This document shows, one piece after another, positions 10,454 to 19,473 of a DNA stretch of 20,311 nt. The notes under the pieces were generated by a model, which worked only from the letters and a program-made list of their open reading frames with translations, had not been told where the DNA came from and did no database searches. Location: IMG/VR virus record IMGVR_UViG_3300009151_000516, positions 1 through 20,311 of that record; one strand, given 5' to 3'. This DNA is from a virus. Within the stretch, counting starts at the first letter, position 1, and every line of letters begins with the position of its first letter. The translations under genes were made by a program, and so were the position numbers.

Positions 10454-11017
10454 ATGTCCGACGAGCAACCTGCGAGTCATAAGGACAGCATTGCTATTGC
10501 GGCAAACACAGCTAGCTTTCTTGAACAACTCGGCGGGAGTATTGACTTCAACGAGAAGGATGGTAAGGAAGCAGTTAATCTGGTAACCAAAGCTGCGCCC
10601 AACGTACCCAAACATATTACTAGCCCTAGCCAAGCGAAAGCAGCTTCGGAGATTCTCAAACGGTATGACTTTGCGGTAGTAGCCGACGCGCAGCAAGCAC
10701 GTAACTTAATCACCAACAAGCTCATTGAGCTTAGCGACTGCGGCGACCCCAAGATTGAAATTAAAGCGCTGGAGCTTCTGGGCAAACATAGCGATGTTGG
10801 GATATTTACCGAGCGCAGTGAAATTACTGTGCGCCACACCACAAGTCAGTCCCTAGAGAATTCCATTAAGGAGAGAATCAAGCGGTTGCTGCACTCTGAC
10901 GTAATAGATATAACCCCCCTAGATGATCTGGATGCGCAATTAGGCTTATCGGACCCCGAAGAAATAGAAACTGTAGAAGAAGTAGAAGAGACCAAAGAAG
11001 AGGAAACCGACAAGTGA
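10454..11017 (+). CDS. terS: Putative terminase small subunit (187 aa)
   Basis: A 187-residue protein starting MSDEQPASHKDSIAIAANTA. It lies directly upstream of the large terminase and overlaps it by 4 bases. The helical centre with IKALELLGKHSDVGIFTERS (about 115-135) and the following SLENSIKERIKRLL are typical of small terminase subunits, which bind the packaging site and recruit the large subunit. The C-terminus is very acidic (ETVEEVEETKEEETDK), also common in this role. The frame is open upstream; a GTG at 10409 could start a 202-residue form beginning with Ile-Asn-Ile-Glu-Pro. Neither start has a strong ribosome site, so the start is uncertain. Confidence 0.75.
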   Translation: MSDEQPASHKDSIAIAANTASFLEQLGGSIDFNEKDGKEAVNLVTKAAPNVPKHITSPSQAKAASEILKRYDFAVVADAQQARNLITNKLIELSDCGDPKIEIKALELLGKHSDVGIFTERSEITVRHTTSQSLENSIKERIKRLLHSDVIDITPLDDLDAQLGLSDPEEIETVEEVEETKEEETDK

Positions 11018-12543
11018 CGGCTGTGCAAGAAAGAGTGTCCCTCAAAGACCTAGAACTCCTAATGAGTTCTGGCAAGCTCACCGATACCGATCTACGGGTA
11101 TTAGAGAAGGAGCTAACACACTTAGAAAAGCTTAAAGACCGAGAGCTTTGCCAAACCAAATTCATTAAGTTTACGCAAAAGGTCTGGCCTTCGTTTATTT
11201 CGGGCAGGCACCATGCTCGGATGGCTGAAGCGTTTGAAAGAGTGGCCCGTGGGGAGTGCAAACGACTCATTATTAACATGCCGCCTCGGCATACTAAGTC
11301 AGAATTTGCCTCCTACCTGCTCCCAGCTTGGTTTTTAGGGCAGTTTCCGGGTAAAAAAGTGATCCAAGCGTCCCATACTGCTGAGCTAGCGGTGGGTTTT
11401 GGCCGAAAAGTGCGTAACTTAGTGGATTCTGAGGCGTTTTCAGAGATTTTCCCCGACCTACACCTACAAGCAGACTCAAAAGCAGCCGGGAGGTGGAACA
11501 CTAGCAGGGGTGGTGACTACTTTGCTATCGGAATTGGGGGTGCAGTAACCGGTAAGGGTGCTGACGTACTCATAATTGATGACCCACACTCCGAACAAGA
11601 GGCTGCAATGGCAGCAAGTAACCCGGAAATCTACGACAAGACTTATGAGTGGTACACATCTGGGCCACGCCAGCGTTTACAGCCCGGTGGGTCTATTGTT
11701 ATAGTTATGACGCGCTGGAGTCAGAGAGATTTGACTGGGCAAGTGCTTAAAGCTGCCGCTGCAAGGGGCGGTGAAGAGTGGGAAGTCATTGAGTTTCCCG
11801 CAATCATGCCTTCGGGTAAACCCTTATGGCCGGAGTTTTGGAGCTTTGATGAGCTTGAGGCTCTGCGCAACGAACTGCCTAACTCTAAATGGCAAGCCCA
11901 GTATCAGCAGAACCCGGTAGGTAACGAGAGTGCTATTGTTAAGAGGGATTGGTGGCAGTGGTGGGAGAAAGATGACCCACCTAAGTGCGAATACATTCTT
12001 CAAACATGGGACACGGCCTTTGAAAAGAACAACCGTGCCGATTACTCCGCAGGGACGACGTGGGGTATATGGACGAACGACGAGGACCAATCACTACCCA
12101 ATATCATCTTGCTTAACACTTACAAAAAGCGGGTGGAGTGGGTTGACTTGAAGCGTGATGTGCTGCGTGAGTACAACGAGTGGGAGCCTGATGGCATACT
12201 AATTGAAAAGAAAGCTACAGGGGCTCCGCTGATCTATGAATTGAGGGCGATGGGCATACCTGTACAGGAGTACACACCGGGTAAGGGGCAGGATAAGATA
12301 GCACGGCTCAACTCGGTGAGTGACATAATTGCGTCAAAGAAAGTATGGGTTCCCAGAACTAGGTGGGCCGAAGAACTCGTTGATGAAATTGCTGCGTTTC
12401 CGTCAGGCGAACACGATGACTTGGTGGATGCAACTACATTGGCGCTTATGAGGTTCCGTCAGGGTGGGTTTTTACGGCTTCCAAGCGATGAGCCAGAACC
12501 AGTGCGGTATTTTAAATCTGGTCGTCGCGCATCTTATTATTAA
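11014..12543 (+). CDS. terL: Terminase large subunit (509 aa)
   Basis: The packaging motor: an ATPase plus nuclease that cuts concatemeric DNA and drives it into the prohead. The ATPase has a P-loop in the variant form NMPPRHTKS (about 88-96) and Walker B VLIIDDP (about 185-191), followed by MTRW at about 231-234, the usual coupling region. The nuclease domain has QTWDTAF (about 329-335), GILIEKKATG (393-402) and FPSGEHDDLVDA (461-472), giving the acidic residues for metal binding. It starts with GTG 11014, overlapping the stop of the small subunit as GTGA. Length and motif order are normal for the family. The portal gene follows after 9 bases. Confidence 0.95.
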   Translation: MTAVQERVSLKDLELLMSSGKLTDTDLRVLEKELTHLEKLKDRELCQTKFIKFTQKVWPSFISGRHHARMAEAFERVARGECKRLIINMPPRHTKSEFASYLLPAWFLGQFPGKKVIQASHTAELAVGFGRKVRNLVDSEAFSEIFPDLHLQADSKAAGRWNTSRGGDYFAIGIGGAVTGKGADVLIIDDPHSEQEAAMAASNPEIYDKTYEWYTSGPRQRLQPGGSIVIVMTRWSQRDLTGQVLKAAAARGGEEWEVIEFPAIMPSGKPLWPEFWSFDELEALRNELPNSKWQAQYQQNPVGNESAIVKRDWWQWWEKDDPPKCEYILQTWDTAFEKNNRADYSAGTTWGIWTNDEDQSLPNIILLNTYKKRVEWVDLKRDVLREYNEWEPDGILIEKKATGAPLIYELRAMGIPVQEYTPGKGQDKIARLNSVSDIIASKKVWVPRTRWAEELVDEIAAFPSGEHDDLVDATTLALMRFRQGGFLRLPSDEPEPVRYFKSGRRASYY

Positions 12544-12552
12544 GGATAACAA

Positions 12553-15021
12553 ATGGCTACCTCTAGTATTGATAAATCAATTGGTCCGGGCTTTTCAAGC
12601 ATGGATGATTTGGACTTAGAAGATTCTGGGATTGGTGGTATTGAGATTGAAATTGAAAACCCTGATGGAGTCAAAATAGGACTTGATGGGGTGGAAATTG
12701 ACTTGATGCCAGATGACGACAAGGGTGAAAAGTTTGACTCTAATTTAGCTGAGTTTATAGACGAAGGTGAGTTGCAAAAAATTGCTAGCGATTTGATGGG
12801 GCTGATTGATGCCGACATCAATAGTCGCAAGGACTGGGTAGACATGTTTGTTACCGGTCTTGAAGTACTAGGAATGAAGTACGAAGAGCGCACAGAACCT
12901 TGGCTTGGTGCATGTGGTGTGTACTCTACTATCCTTACGGAAGCTGCCGTGCGCTTTCAGAGCGAGACAATTATCGAGACGTTCCCCTCTGCTGGGCCGG
13001 TTAAGACCGAGATTATTGGCGCGATTAGTCGGGTAAAAGAGCAGGCAGCGGACCGTGTTCGTGATGATATGAACTACAGGCTCACTGAGGGTATGCCGGA
13101 ATATCGCCCTGAACATGAGCGTATGTTGTTTAACCTAGGACTTGCAGGGGCTGCGTTTAAGAAGGTGTACTACGACCCCGGACTCGGGCGTGAGACTTCT
13201 ATCTTTATCCCCGCAGAAGATTTAATTATTCCCTATGGCTCCAGTGGCACGCGCACTGCTGAGCGGGTTACGCACATGATGCGTAAGACGAAGAATGATA
13301 TTAAGAAGCTACAAGTTGCTGGCTTCTATAAAGATGTTGATCTTGGTGAGCCGACGCAGATTCACACGGACATAGAGAAAAAGAAAGCAGAGGGTCAAGG
13401 CTATTCAATAACCGAGGATGACCGCTATCAAGTCTATGAAATCCAAGTGGACTATGACTTGCCCGGGTATGAGGACGAGGATGGTATTGCACTGCCGTAT
13501 ATTATTACTATTGACAAGGGCACGGATGAGATTTTGGCTATCTACCGTAACTGGGAAGAAGAAGATGACCTCAAACTCAAGCGCCAACACTTTGTGCAGT
13601 ACGACTATATCCCCGGCTTTGGGGCATACGGTTTTGGTTTTGTTCACCTGATTGGTGGCTACGCTCGCGCTGGTACTTCTCTTATTAGGCAGCTTATTGA
13701 TGCGGGTACTTTGAGCAATTTACCCGGTGGCCTGAAGTCGCGTGGGTTGCGTGTAAAGGGTGACGATACGCCAATTGCACCCGGTGAGTTCCGAGATGTG
13801 GACGTGCCAAGTGGTTCGATCCGCGACAACATCATGCCCCTGCCGTACAAAGAACCGTCGCAGGTTTTGGCTGGGCTTCTTGACAGGATTACCGAAGAAG
13901 GTCGCCGACTGGGTTCGATTGCTGACATGAACATCAGCGATATGAGTGCTAACGCCCCGGTAGGCACTACGTTGGCTCTTTTGGAACGCCAGCTAAAGGT
14001 GATGAGCGCGGTGCAGGCTCGTGTCCACTATTCGATGAAGCAGGAGTTCAAATTACTCAAAGCTCTCATCAGAGACTACACCCCAGCGGACTATGACTAC
14101 GATCCGCAGGACGGAGACCGTCAAGTTAAGCAAGCTGACTATGACATGTGCGAGGTTATTCCTGTTAGCGACCCTAACAGCAGCACGATGGCGCAGCGGA
14201 TCATGCAGTACCAAGCGGTCATCCAGCTATCGCAGACAGCGCCGCAGATTTACAACTTGCCTAATTTGCATCGCCAGATGATTGAGGTGTTGGGCATAAA
14301 AAACGCCGAGAAGCTTGTACCGGTAGAGGACGACGAGACGCCCAAAGACCCGATCTCGGAGAATATGGGTTTCTTAAAGGGCGAGCCTACAAAGGCGTTC
14401 ATGTATCAAGACCATGATGCGCATATCGCTGTGCATACGACGTTTATGCAAGACCCCATGATTGCGCAACAAATAGGACAGAGCCCAGCGGCGCAGCAGA
14501 TGATGGGGGCTATCCAAGCTCACTTGTCTGAACACTTGGCGTTCTCTTACCGCAAAAAGATTGAGGAGCAGATGGGTGTACCGCTGCCGCCTCCAGATAA
14601 GCCACTGCCCCCTGAGATTGAGGTTCAACTGTCTCGTCTGACAGCACAGGCTGCTACCCAATTGATGCAGATTAATATGGCCCAAGCCCAGCAGAAACAG
14701 AACGAGCAGATGGCGCAAGACCCAATGATGCAGGCGCAGCAGGCTGAACTGCAAATTCGCAAGCAAGAAGCTGATACCAAGGCTAAGAAAGTCGATGGTG
14801 ACCTTGCTCTTAAAGCCCAAGAGTTGCAGCTTAAAGCAGATGAGACAGCCAAGAAGATTGGCGAATCTCCCCAAATGTTGATGCAACGTCACCAACAAGA
14901 AATGATGCAGCAACAGCAAATACACGACCAGAAACTGGGCCAAATGGACCAAGCCGCTAAGTTACAACAAGCAATAGCAGTTGCTAAACAGACCCAAGGT
15001 CAGCAAGGACCCGTCCAATGA
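12553..15021 (+). CDS. Portal protein (822 aa)
   Basis: Forms the dodecameric ring at one head vertex through which DNA is packaged and to which the tail is joined. The evidence is the position after the large terminase, the large size (822 residues, in the range of podovirus-type portals) and a portal-like core: DINSRKDWVDMFVTGLEVLG near 90, then RPEHERMLFNLGLAGAAFKK with a 'tyrosine-aspartate' strand and IPAEDLIIPYG near 220. The N-terminus has an acidic GIGGIEIEIENPDG segment. The C-terminal 130 residues are a Gln/Met-rich coiled coil (QAQQKQNEQMAQDPMMQAQQ), which could form the barrel. The Shine-Dalgarno AAGGA is 7 bases before ATG 12553. The last 4 bases overlap the next gene. Confidence 0.88.
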   Translation: MATSSIDKSIGPGFSSMDDLDLEDSGIGGIEIEIENPDGVKIGLDGVEIDLMPDDDKGEKFDSNLAEFIDEGELQKIASDLMGLIDADINSRKDWVDMFVTGLEVLGMKYEERTEPWLGACGVYSTILTEAAVRFQSETIIETFPSAGPVKTEIIGAISRVKEQAADRVRDDMNYRLTEGMPEYRPEHERMLFNLGLAGAAFKKVYYDPGLGRETSIFIPAEDLIIPYGSSGTRTAERVTHMMRKTKNDIKKLQVAGFYKDVDLGEPTQIHTDIEKKKAEGQGYSITEDDRYQVYEIQVDYDLPGYEDEDGIALPYIITIDKGTDEILAIYRNWEEEDDLKLKRQHFVQYDYIPGFGAYGFGFVHLIGGYARAGTSLIRQLIDAGTLSNLPGGLKSRGLRVKGDDTPIAPGEFRDVDVPSGSIRDNIMPLPYKEPSQVLAGLLDRITEEGRRLGSIADMNISDMSANAPVGTTLALLERQLKVMSAVQARVHYSMKQEFKLLKALIRDYTPADYDYDPQDGDRQVKQADYDMCEVIPVSDPNSSTMAQRIMQYQAVIQLSQTAPQIYNLPNLHRQMIEVLGIKNAEKLVPVEDDETPKDPISENMGFLKGEPTKAFMYQDHDAHIAVHTTFMQDPMIAQQIGQSPAAQQMMGAIQAHLSEHLAFSYRKKIEEQMGVPLPPPDKPLPPEIEVQLSRLTAQAATQLMQINMAQAQQKQNEQMAQDPMMQAQQAELQIRKQEADTKAKKVDGDLALKAQELQLKADETAKKIGESPQMLMQRHQQEMMQQQQIHDQKLGQMDQAAKLQQAIAVAKQTQGQQGPVQ

Positions 15022-15980
15022 GCGACAACACTATCTATGTTGCCATAGCCTCGTATAAAGATACGAGGCTTTTAGATACCATTGTAAATATGCTGGAAAG
15101 AGCTAAATACCCAGAAAATATTTACATAGGTATAGTGGAACAAGAAGATGTGAATAAAAGGCTCGTTATTAAAGAAGAATGGCGAGACACTATTAGATAT
15201 ATTGGCATTAATCCAGAGGAATCTCGTGGTTGTTGCTGGGCTAGAAGCATAACTAATACGCTTTATAGGGGGGAAAAATGGCATTTGCAGATTGATGCGC
15301 ACATGCTATTTGGGCAAGATTGGGATTTATGGATGATTAATACTCTTGCTGCAATGCAGCATATAAATCCAAAGAGTATACTTTCATCTTTTCCTACAGC
15401 GTTTTATATAAAAGAGGGGCAAGTAGCGCTAGAAGTTATAAACGCGGGTATAAATTTAGGGGCTTTGAAAGTAAATTCAATTTTTGAACCTAATTCTTAC
15501 TTATTGCATAATGAACCGGGGTATATAATTTCTGGGGCTCCAGTTAAAACATTTACACTCCTTGCCGGGTTTATATTTACCTCTGGTAATTGGATACAAG
15601 AAATACCTTACGACCCTAATTTTTATTTTTCTGGGGAAGAACAAGGGCTTGCAATTAGGTCTTATACGCACGGTTGGGACATTTTTAGCCCACCTGCTGC
15701 CCCCGTATACCATTTGTACGACAACCCCCTTAGTTCAGAACGTCGTCCACGTCGGGAAAACCCAGAGAGCGATAAGGTTGCCCACGAAAAGGCCGCATCA
15801 TTACTTGCTTTAGCCGAGAAACGCCTGTCTAGACTGATAGAAGGCGAGGACTTGGGGGTGTATTCCCTAGGCAAAGTACGTACTTTGGAAGAGTATGCAG
15901 CGTTTTCTGGAATTGATTACAAAGCAAAAACTGTATCTCCTAAAGCTTGGAGTGACTACAAAAGGATAGGAAATGACTGA
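15018..15980 (+). CDS. Glycosyltransferase, GlcNAc-transferase-like (320 aa)
   Basis: Resembles the glycosyltransferase (GlcNAc) family with a GT-A fold. It begins IYVAIASYKDTRLLDTIVNM (nucleotide-sugar binding start), followed by WARSITNTLYRGEKWHLQID and the metal-binding DAHM (93-96), an acceptor-side region with YFSGEEQGLAIRSYTHGWD (203-221) and PVYHLYD (229-235). It probably transfers a sugar to a virion protein or a host surface component. It lies between portal and scaffold-like genes, where no sugar enzyme is needed for assembly. It is clearly richer in A/T and in ATA, AAA and TTA codons than the terminase and portal genes, which points to later acquisition. ATG overlaps the portal stop as ATGA. 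Confidence 0.82.
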   Translation: MSDNTIYVAIASYKDTRLLDTIVNMLERAKYPENIYIGIVEQEDVNKRLVIKEEWRDTIRYIGINPEESRGCCWARSITNTLYRGEKWHLQIDAHMLFGQDWDLWMINTLAAMQHINPKSILSSFPTAFYIKEGQVALEVINAGINLGALKVNSIFEPNSYLLHNEPGYIISGAPVKTFTLLAGFIFTSGNWIQEIPYDPNFYFSGEEQGLAIRSYTHGWDIFSPPAAPVYHLYDNPLSSERRPRRENPESDKVAHEKAASLLALAEKRLSRLIEGEDLGVYSLGKVRTLEEYAAFSGIDYKAKTVSPKAWSDYKRIGND

Positions 15981-16164
15981 ACTAGACGTTATTGAATCAA
16001 AGATTGAAGAAAATAAAGCTAATATGACCATTGCTATATCTAGCGGCGGTTGTAAGGACTTTGGTGAGTACCAAAGAATTTGCGGGGTGATTTACGGTCT
16101 TAACCTTGTGAAGTCAGATATTCAAGACCTGCGTAAACAAGCGGAGAAATTTGCCAATGAATGA
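15973..16164 (+). CDS. Small conserved-type phage protein (63 aa)
   Basis: A 63-residue helical protein starting MTELDVIESKIEENKANMTI and ending LRKQAEKFANE. The pattern of a charged helix, a Gly-rich turn with GGCKDFGEYQR, and a second helix (VIYGLNLVKSDIQDL) is one I recall from small genes between portal and capsid genes in podovirus-like genomes. ATG 15973 overlaps the glycosyltransferase end by 8 bases, with AGGA just upstream. It may be a helical adaptor or assembly helper; the role is unknown. Confidence 0.8.
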   Translation: MTELDVIESKIEENKANMTIAISSGGCKDFGEYQRICGVIYGLNLVKSDIQDLRKQAEKFANE

Positions 16165-16558
16165 CTTTAATATTAATGCTGTAAACCTTTCTGGAGTGCT
16201 TAACACCTCCACGGAAGAAAAAGCAAAACAAGTACCCGATCCGGTTACTTATCATCTTCTTTGTATGCTCCCCAAAGCGGAAGAAGAATTAAGCGCAACT
16301 GGACTGGTAAAAACTGTACAAATGATGCACCACGAGGAGCTTTTATCCCCCGTATTGTTTGTGGCAAAAGTAGGGCCAGATGCATTTAAAGATGAAAAAC
16401 GCTTTCCAAGTGGCCCAAGCTGCAAGGTGGGTGACTTTATTCTTACCCGCCCCAATACCGGAACCCGAATGAAAATTCACGGGACAGAATGGCGCTTAAT
16501 TAACGACGACTCGGTGGAAGCGGTGGTACAAGACCCCCGTGGAATCCAACGTCCATAA
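16157..16558 (+). CDS. GroES-like co-chaperonin candidate (133 aa)
   Basis: A 133-residue protein starting MNDFNINAVNLSGVLNTSTE. The last 80 residues look like the Cpn10/GroES fold: SPVLFVAKVGPDAFKDEKRF leads into CKVGDFILTRPNTGTRMKIH and then GTEWRLINDDSVEAVVQDP, matching the GroES plan VGxG ... VGDxVxxxxxxGxxxKxxGxExxxxxxxDIxAVV. In phage T4 the comparable gp31 replaces GroES when GroEL folds the capsid protein. Position before the scaffold-like and capsid genes fits that role. A TTG at 16151 in frame is possible, but ATG 16157 is the usual start and overlaps the upstream stop by 8 bases. The assignment is by motif reading only. Confidence 0.72.
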   Translation: MNDFNINAVNLSGVLNTSTEEKAKQVPDPVTYHLLCMLPKAEEELSATGLVKTVQMMHHEELLSPVLFVAKVGPDAFKDEKRFPSGPSCKVGDFILTRPNTGTRMKIHGTEWRLINDDSVEAVVQDPRGIQRP

Positions 16559-16567
16559 GGAGTTGTT

Positions 16568-17485
16568 ATGGCTACTAAAGAAGAATATAAGTTTCCTGAT
16601 GAGCAGGAAAACAAAAACGAGTCCGAGATTGAAATTGAGATTGAAGACGATACCCCCGAAGAAGATCGTAACCGAACCCCAATGGATGAAGCCCCAAAGG
16701 AAGTTACGGATGATGAGCTTGCTAAGTACGACGAAAGCGTAAAGAAGCGGATCAAACATTTTTCTAAAGGGTACCACGAAGAAAGGCGTAGGGCTGATGC
16801 CGCGCTTCGGGAAAAGGATGAAGCTTTACGGTTAACGCAGCAAGTTGTCGAGGAGAACAAAAAACTCAAAGGCTCGCTAAATACTAACCAAGCCGCCTTG
16901 TTGGAGCAAGCCAAAAAAGTGGTTTCCAATGAGATGGAAGAGGCTAAGGAAAAGTACAAACAAGCCATGTATTCTGGGGATGCCGACGCTATTATTCAGG
17001 CCCAAGAAGATATAGCTGTGGTAAGAAGTAAGCTTGAAAAAGTTAACAACTACCGCCCAGCCCCTTTACAAGATGAAGAATCTAGTGTACAAACTACCCC
17101 GGAACCTTCTGCGCCTCCTCCTGACCAAAAAGCGTTATCATGGCAGCAGAAGAACAATAAGTGGTTTGGTGTTGACGAGGAAATGACTAGCTTTGCCCTT
17201 GGACTCCATACCAAGCTAGTTAAATCAGGAGTCGATCCTCAGTCAGATGAATATTATGAGAGAATTAACTCTCGATTACGAAAAGTGTTTCCCGATGAGT
17301 TTGAATCTGAGAAACCGGCGGATGCGCAAACTTCGCCTCGAAAATCAAACGTAGCACCTGCTACTAGAAGTACTGCACCGCGAAAAATCGTGCTTACTCA
17401 GACACAGGTGAGTCTCGCCAAAAAGCTTGGTGTTCCATTGGAACTCTATGCTCGTAAGGTTGCTGAAGAACAAATGAGGAAATGA
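16568..17485 (+). CDS. Putative head scaffolding protein (305 aa)
   Basis: A highly charged, mostly helical protein without enzymatic motifs, encoded between portal and capsid genes as scaffolds usually are. It has an acidic N-terminus (SEIEIEIEDDTPEEDRNRTP), a long coiled coil (about 60-160, with HEERRRADAALREKDEAL), a Pro-rich linker (about 170-190), a helical domain around WQQKNNKWFGVDEEMTSFAL and a C-terminal basic region (APRKIVLTQTQVSLAKKLGV), the part that in scaffolds binds the capsid protein. The ATG has AAGGAG six bases upstream. Function is inferred from position, composition and domain order. Confidence 0.75.
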   Translation: MATKEEYKFPDEQENKNESEIEIEIEDDTPEEDRNRTPMDEAPKEVTDDELAKYDESVKKRIKHFSKGYHEERRRADAALREKDEALRLTQQVVEENKKLKGSLNTNQAALLEQAKKVVSNEMEEAKEKYKQAMYSGDADAIIQAQEDIAVVRSKLEKVNNYRPAPLQDEESSVQTTPEPSAPPPDQKALSWQQKNNKWFGVDEEMTSFALGLHTKLVKSGVDPQSDEYYERINSRLRKVFPDEFESEKPADAQTSPRKSNVAPATRSTAPRKIVLTQTQVSLAKKLGVPLELYARKVAEEQMRK

Positions 17486-17487
17486 TT

Positions 17488-17937
17488 ATGGCTGAATCTA
17501 AACTAGCTCGTGAACTTGAAACCCGTGAGAAATTTGAGCGCCCTAAACGCTGGATGCCTCCCCAACTTCTACCCGACCCTAACCCGGAACCGGGATATGC
17601 GTTTCGTTGGATTCGTATTTCAGTTTTGAACAAAGACGATGCTACAAATCTTTCTTCGAAGTTACGTGAAGGCTGGGAGCCTGTAAAGTCTTCTGACCAC
17701 CCTGAGATTCGTTTATTTGGTTCTACTGTTGGACAGTTTCCTGATAGCGTTATTGTGGGTGGTTTGATGCTATGCAAAACCCCAGTGGAATTTATAGAGC
17801 AACGTGATGCATATTTTGCTGGGCAAGCAGAAGCGCAAATGAACTCTGTAGATAACACTTACATGCGCGAGAGCGACCCTCGGATGCCTTTGTTTAAAGA
17901 ACGAAGCTCTAGCGTTACTTTCGGTAAAGGTATTTAA
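17488..17937 (+). CDS. Hypothetical protein of the head gene cluster (149 aa)
   Basis: A 149-residue soluble protein starting MAESKLARELETREKFERPK. It has a basic helical start, a Pro-rich segment (RWMPPQLLPDPNPEPGYAF), a beta strand core with RWIRISVLNKDD and a Gly-rich segment (IVGGLMLCKTP), then a helix (EFIEQRDAYFAGQAEAQM). An ATG at 17482 overlaps the upstream stop, but GAGGA lies only 2 bases from it and 7 to 8 bases from ATG 17488, so the latter is preferred. I recall proteins of this type next to capsid genes of environmental phages. The role is unknown. Confidence 0.78.
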   Translation: MAESKLARELETREKFERPKRWMPPQLLPDPNPEPGYAFRWIRISVLNKDDATNLSSKLREGWEPVKSSDHPEIRLFGSTVGQFPDSVIVGGLMLCKTPVEFIEQRDAYFAGQAEAQMNSVDNTYMRESDPRMPLFKERSSSVTFGKGI

Positions 17938-17954
17938 TTTTTTGGAGTTTAACT

Positions 17955-18551
17955 ATGGCTTATCCTACAGTTAGCGCCCCATACGGTCTAAAGCCTGTCA
18001 ATCGAATTGACGGCCTCCCTTATGCTGGTGCTATTCGTCAGATTCCCGTAGCTGCTAGTTTTGCAACCGCTATTTTTAATGGCGACACTGTACAAATTGA
18101 CAGCACCGGTTATCTGGTTCTTTCTACCACTACCAACTCTGGTGCAGTCGTTGGCGTCTGTATTGGCGGTCAGTATGTAAACTCTAGCGGTCAAACCGTT
18201 CAGGGCCAATATCTGCCTGCTTTGATTTCTACGTCTACTAACCTTGCTTATGCATACGTTGTGGATGATCCTATGGCACTGTTTAAAGTAGCCGTGGTTT
18301 CGTCTGGCACGACCATGAGTTCCGCAGGTCGCACCGTAGTAGGAGCTAACTTGGCTTTGGTACTGAATGCTGGCAACACCACCACTGGTGATTCCGCGTA
18401 TGCAGTTACCTTGACTGGTGCTGGTACTACTGCGACTATCCCAATCCGTGTTATCGACGTAGTGCCTGAGACTGCTACCGCAGCCGATACCTACACCGAA
18501 CTATTGGTGAAGATTAACACTCACCAATATAACAACACCACTGGTGTTTAA
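17955..18551 (+). CDS. Putative head decoration or stabilising protein (198 aa)
   Basis: A 198-residue protein directly upstream of the major capsid gene. It begins MAYPTVSAPYGLKPVNRIDG and is rich in Gly, Thr, Val and Ala with almost no charged residues, as beta-rich capsid surface proteins are. The stretch YAGAIRQIPVAASFATAIFN followed by GDTVQIDSTGYLVLS resembles small virion proteins that decorate the shell. GGAG is 9 bases before the ATG. It could instead be a minor capsid or fibre-like protein. The codon usage is close to that of the capsid gene, as expected for abundant virion proteins. Confidence 0.65.
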   Translation: MAYPTVSAPYGLKPVNRIDGLPYAGAIRQIPVAASFATAIFNGDTVQIDSTGYLVLSTTTNSGAVVGVCIGGQYVNSSGQTVQGQYLPALISTSTNLAYAYVVDDPMALFKVAVVSSGTTMSSAGRTVVGANLALVLNAGNTTTGDSAYAVTLTGAGTTATIPIRVIDVVPETATAADTYTELLVKINTHQYNNTTGV

Positions 18552-18561
18552 GGAGTAAATC

Positions 18562-19473
18562 ATGGCTATTTCACGCGCACAACTACTTAAAGAACTGCTC
18601 CCCGGTCTGAATGCATTGTTTGGTCTGGAGTACGCTAAATACGGCGAAGAGCACAAGGAAATCTACGAAACCGAAACGTCGGAGCGTAGCTTTGAAGAAG
18701 AAACGAAACTGTCGGGCTTTTCTGCCGCACCAGTCAAAAACGAGGGTTCTGCCATCGCTTATGACAATGCACAGGAAGCATGGACTGCTCGTTACAACCA
18801 CGAAACCATTGCAATGGGATTCTCTATCACTGAAGAAGCTGTGGAAGATAACTTGTATGACTCGCTGTCTGCTCGTTACACCAAGGCACTGGCTCGTGGT
18901 ATGGCTTATACCAAGCAAGTCAAAGCAGCTTACGTGTTGAACAATGCATTTACCACTACCGTCGTTTATGGCGATGGTGTGTCTTTATGTAATACAGCAC
19001 ACCCGCTGATTTCTGGTGGTACTAACAGCAATCGTCCTTCTACCGGCGCTGACTTGAATGAGACTTCGTTGGAAAACGCAGTTATTCAGATCGCTGGCTG
19101 GACAGACGAGCGTGGCCTGCTGATTGCAGCTAAGCCCGCTAAGCTGATTGTTCCTCCATCTCTGATGTTCGTTGCTACCCGTTTGTTGGAAACCAGCCTG
19201 CGTGTTGGTACTACCGACAACGATATCAACGCTCTGAAGAACAACGGTTCGATCCCTGAAGGTTACACCGTTAACCACTTCTTGACCGACACAAACGGCT
19301 GGTTCTTGACCACTGATGTACCTAACGGTTTGAAGCATTTTGTCCGTACTCCGCTGGCTAACAGCATGGACGGCGACTTCGATACCGGCAACGTGCGCTA
19401 CAAGGCCCGCGAGCGTTACAGCTTCGGCGTGTCTGACCCTCTGGGTATCTTTGGATCGCCCGGTTCGTCCTAA
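18562..19473 (+). CDS. Major capsid protein, Mu gpT-like (303 aa)
   Basis: The shell protein. It starts MAISRAQLLKELLPGLNALF and its length (303) matches the Mu gpT-like family of major head subunits. Typical parts are the N-terminal helix, the WTARYNHETIAMGFSITEEA region leading to a long spine-like helix (ARYTKALARGMAYTKQVKAA), an LCNTAHPLISGGTNSNRPST loop and a C-terminal beta part with TLANSMDGD-type and 'RYKARERYSFGVSDPLGIFG' segments. AAGGAG precedes the ATG. The stop is directly followed by a double terminator, so it is the last gene of the first late unit and probably the most highly expressed. The HK97-type fold is inferred. Confidence 0.9.
   Translation: MAISRAQLLKELLPGLNALFGLEYAKYGEEHKEIYETETSERSFEEETKLSGFSAAPVKNEGSAIAYDNAQEAWTARYNHETIAMGFSITEEAVEDNLYDSLSARYTKALARGMAYTKQVKAAYVLNNAFTTTVVYGDGVSLCNTAHPLISGGTNSNRPSTGADLNETSLENAVIQIAGWTDERGLLIAAKPAKLIVPPSLMFVATRLLETSLRVGTTDNDINALKNNGSIPEGYTVNHFLTDTNGWFLTTDVPNGLKHFVRTPLANSMDGDFDTGNVRYKARERYSFGVSDPLGIFGSPGSS

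Noticed and set aside
14162-14180. Inverted repeat CTGTTAG/CTAACAG in the portal gene
   Set aside because: The arms resemble the palindrome but are in reversed order with a 5-base gap, and it encodes an ordinary Pro-Val-Ser-Asp-Pro-Asn-Ser-Ser segment. It is probably chance.
14374-14952. Long minus-strand reading frame opposite the portal C-terminus
   Set aside because: It is a shadow of the Gln/Met-rich portal codons, gives a Leu/His-rich nonsense protein and has no ribosome site.
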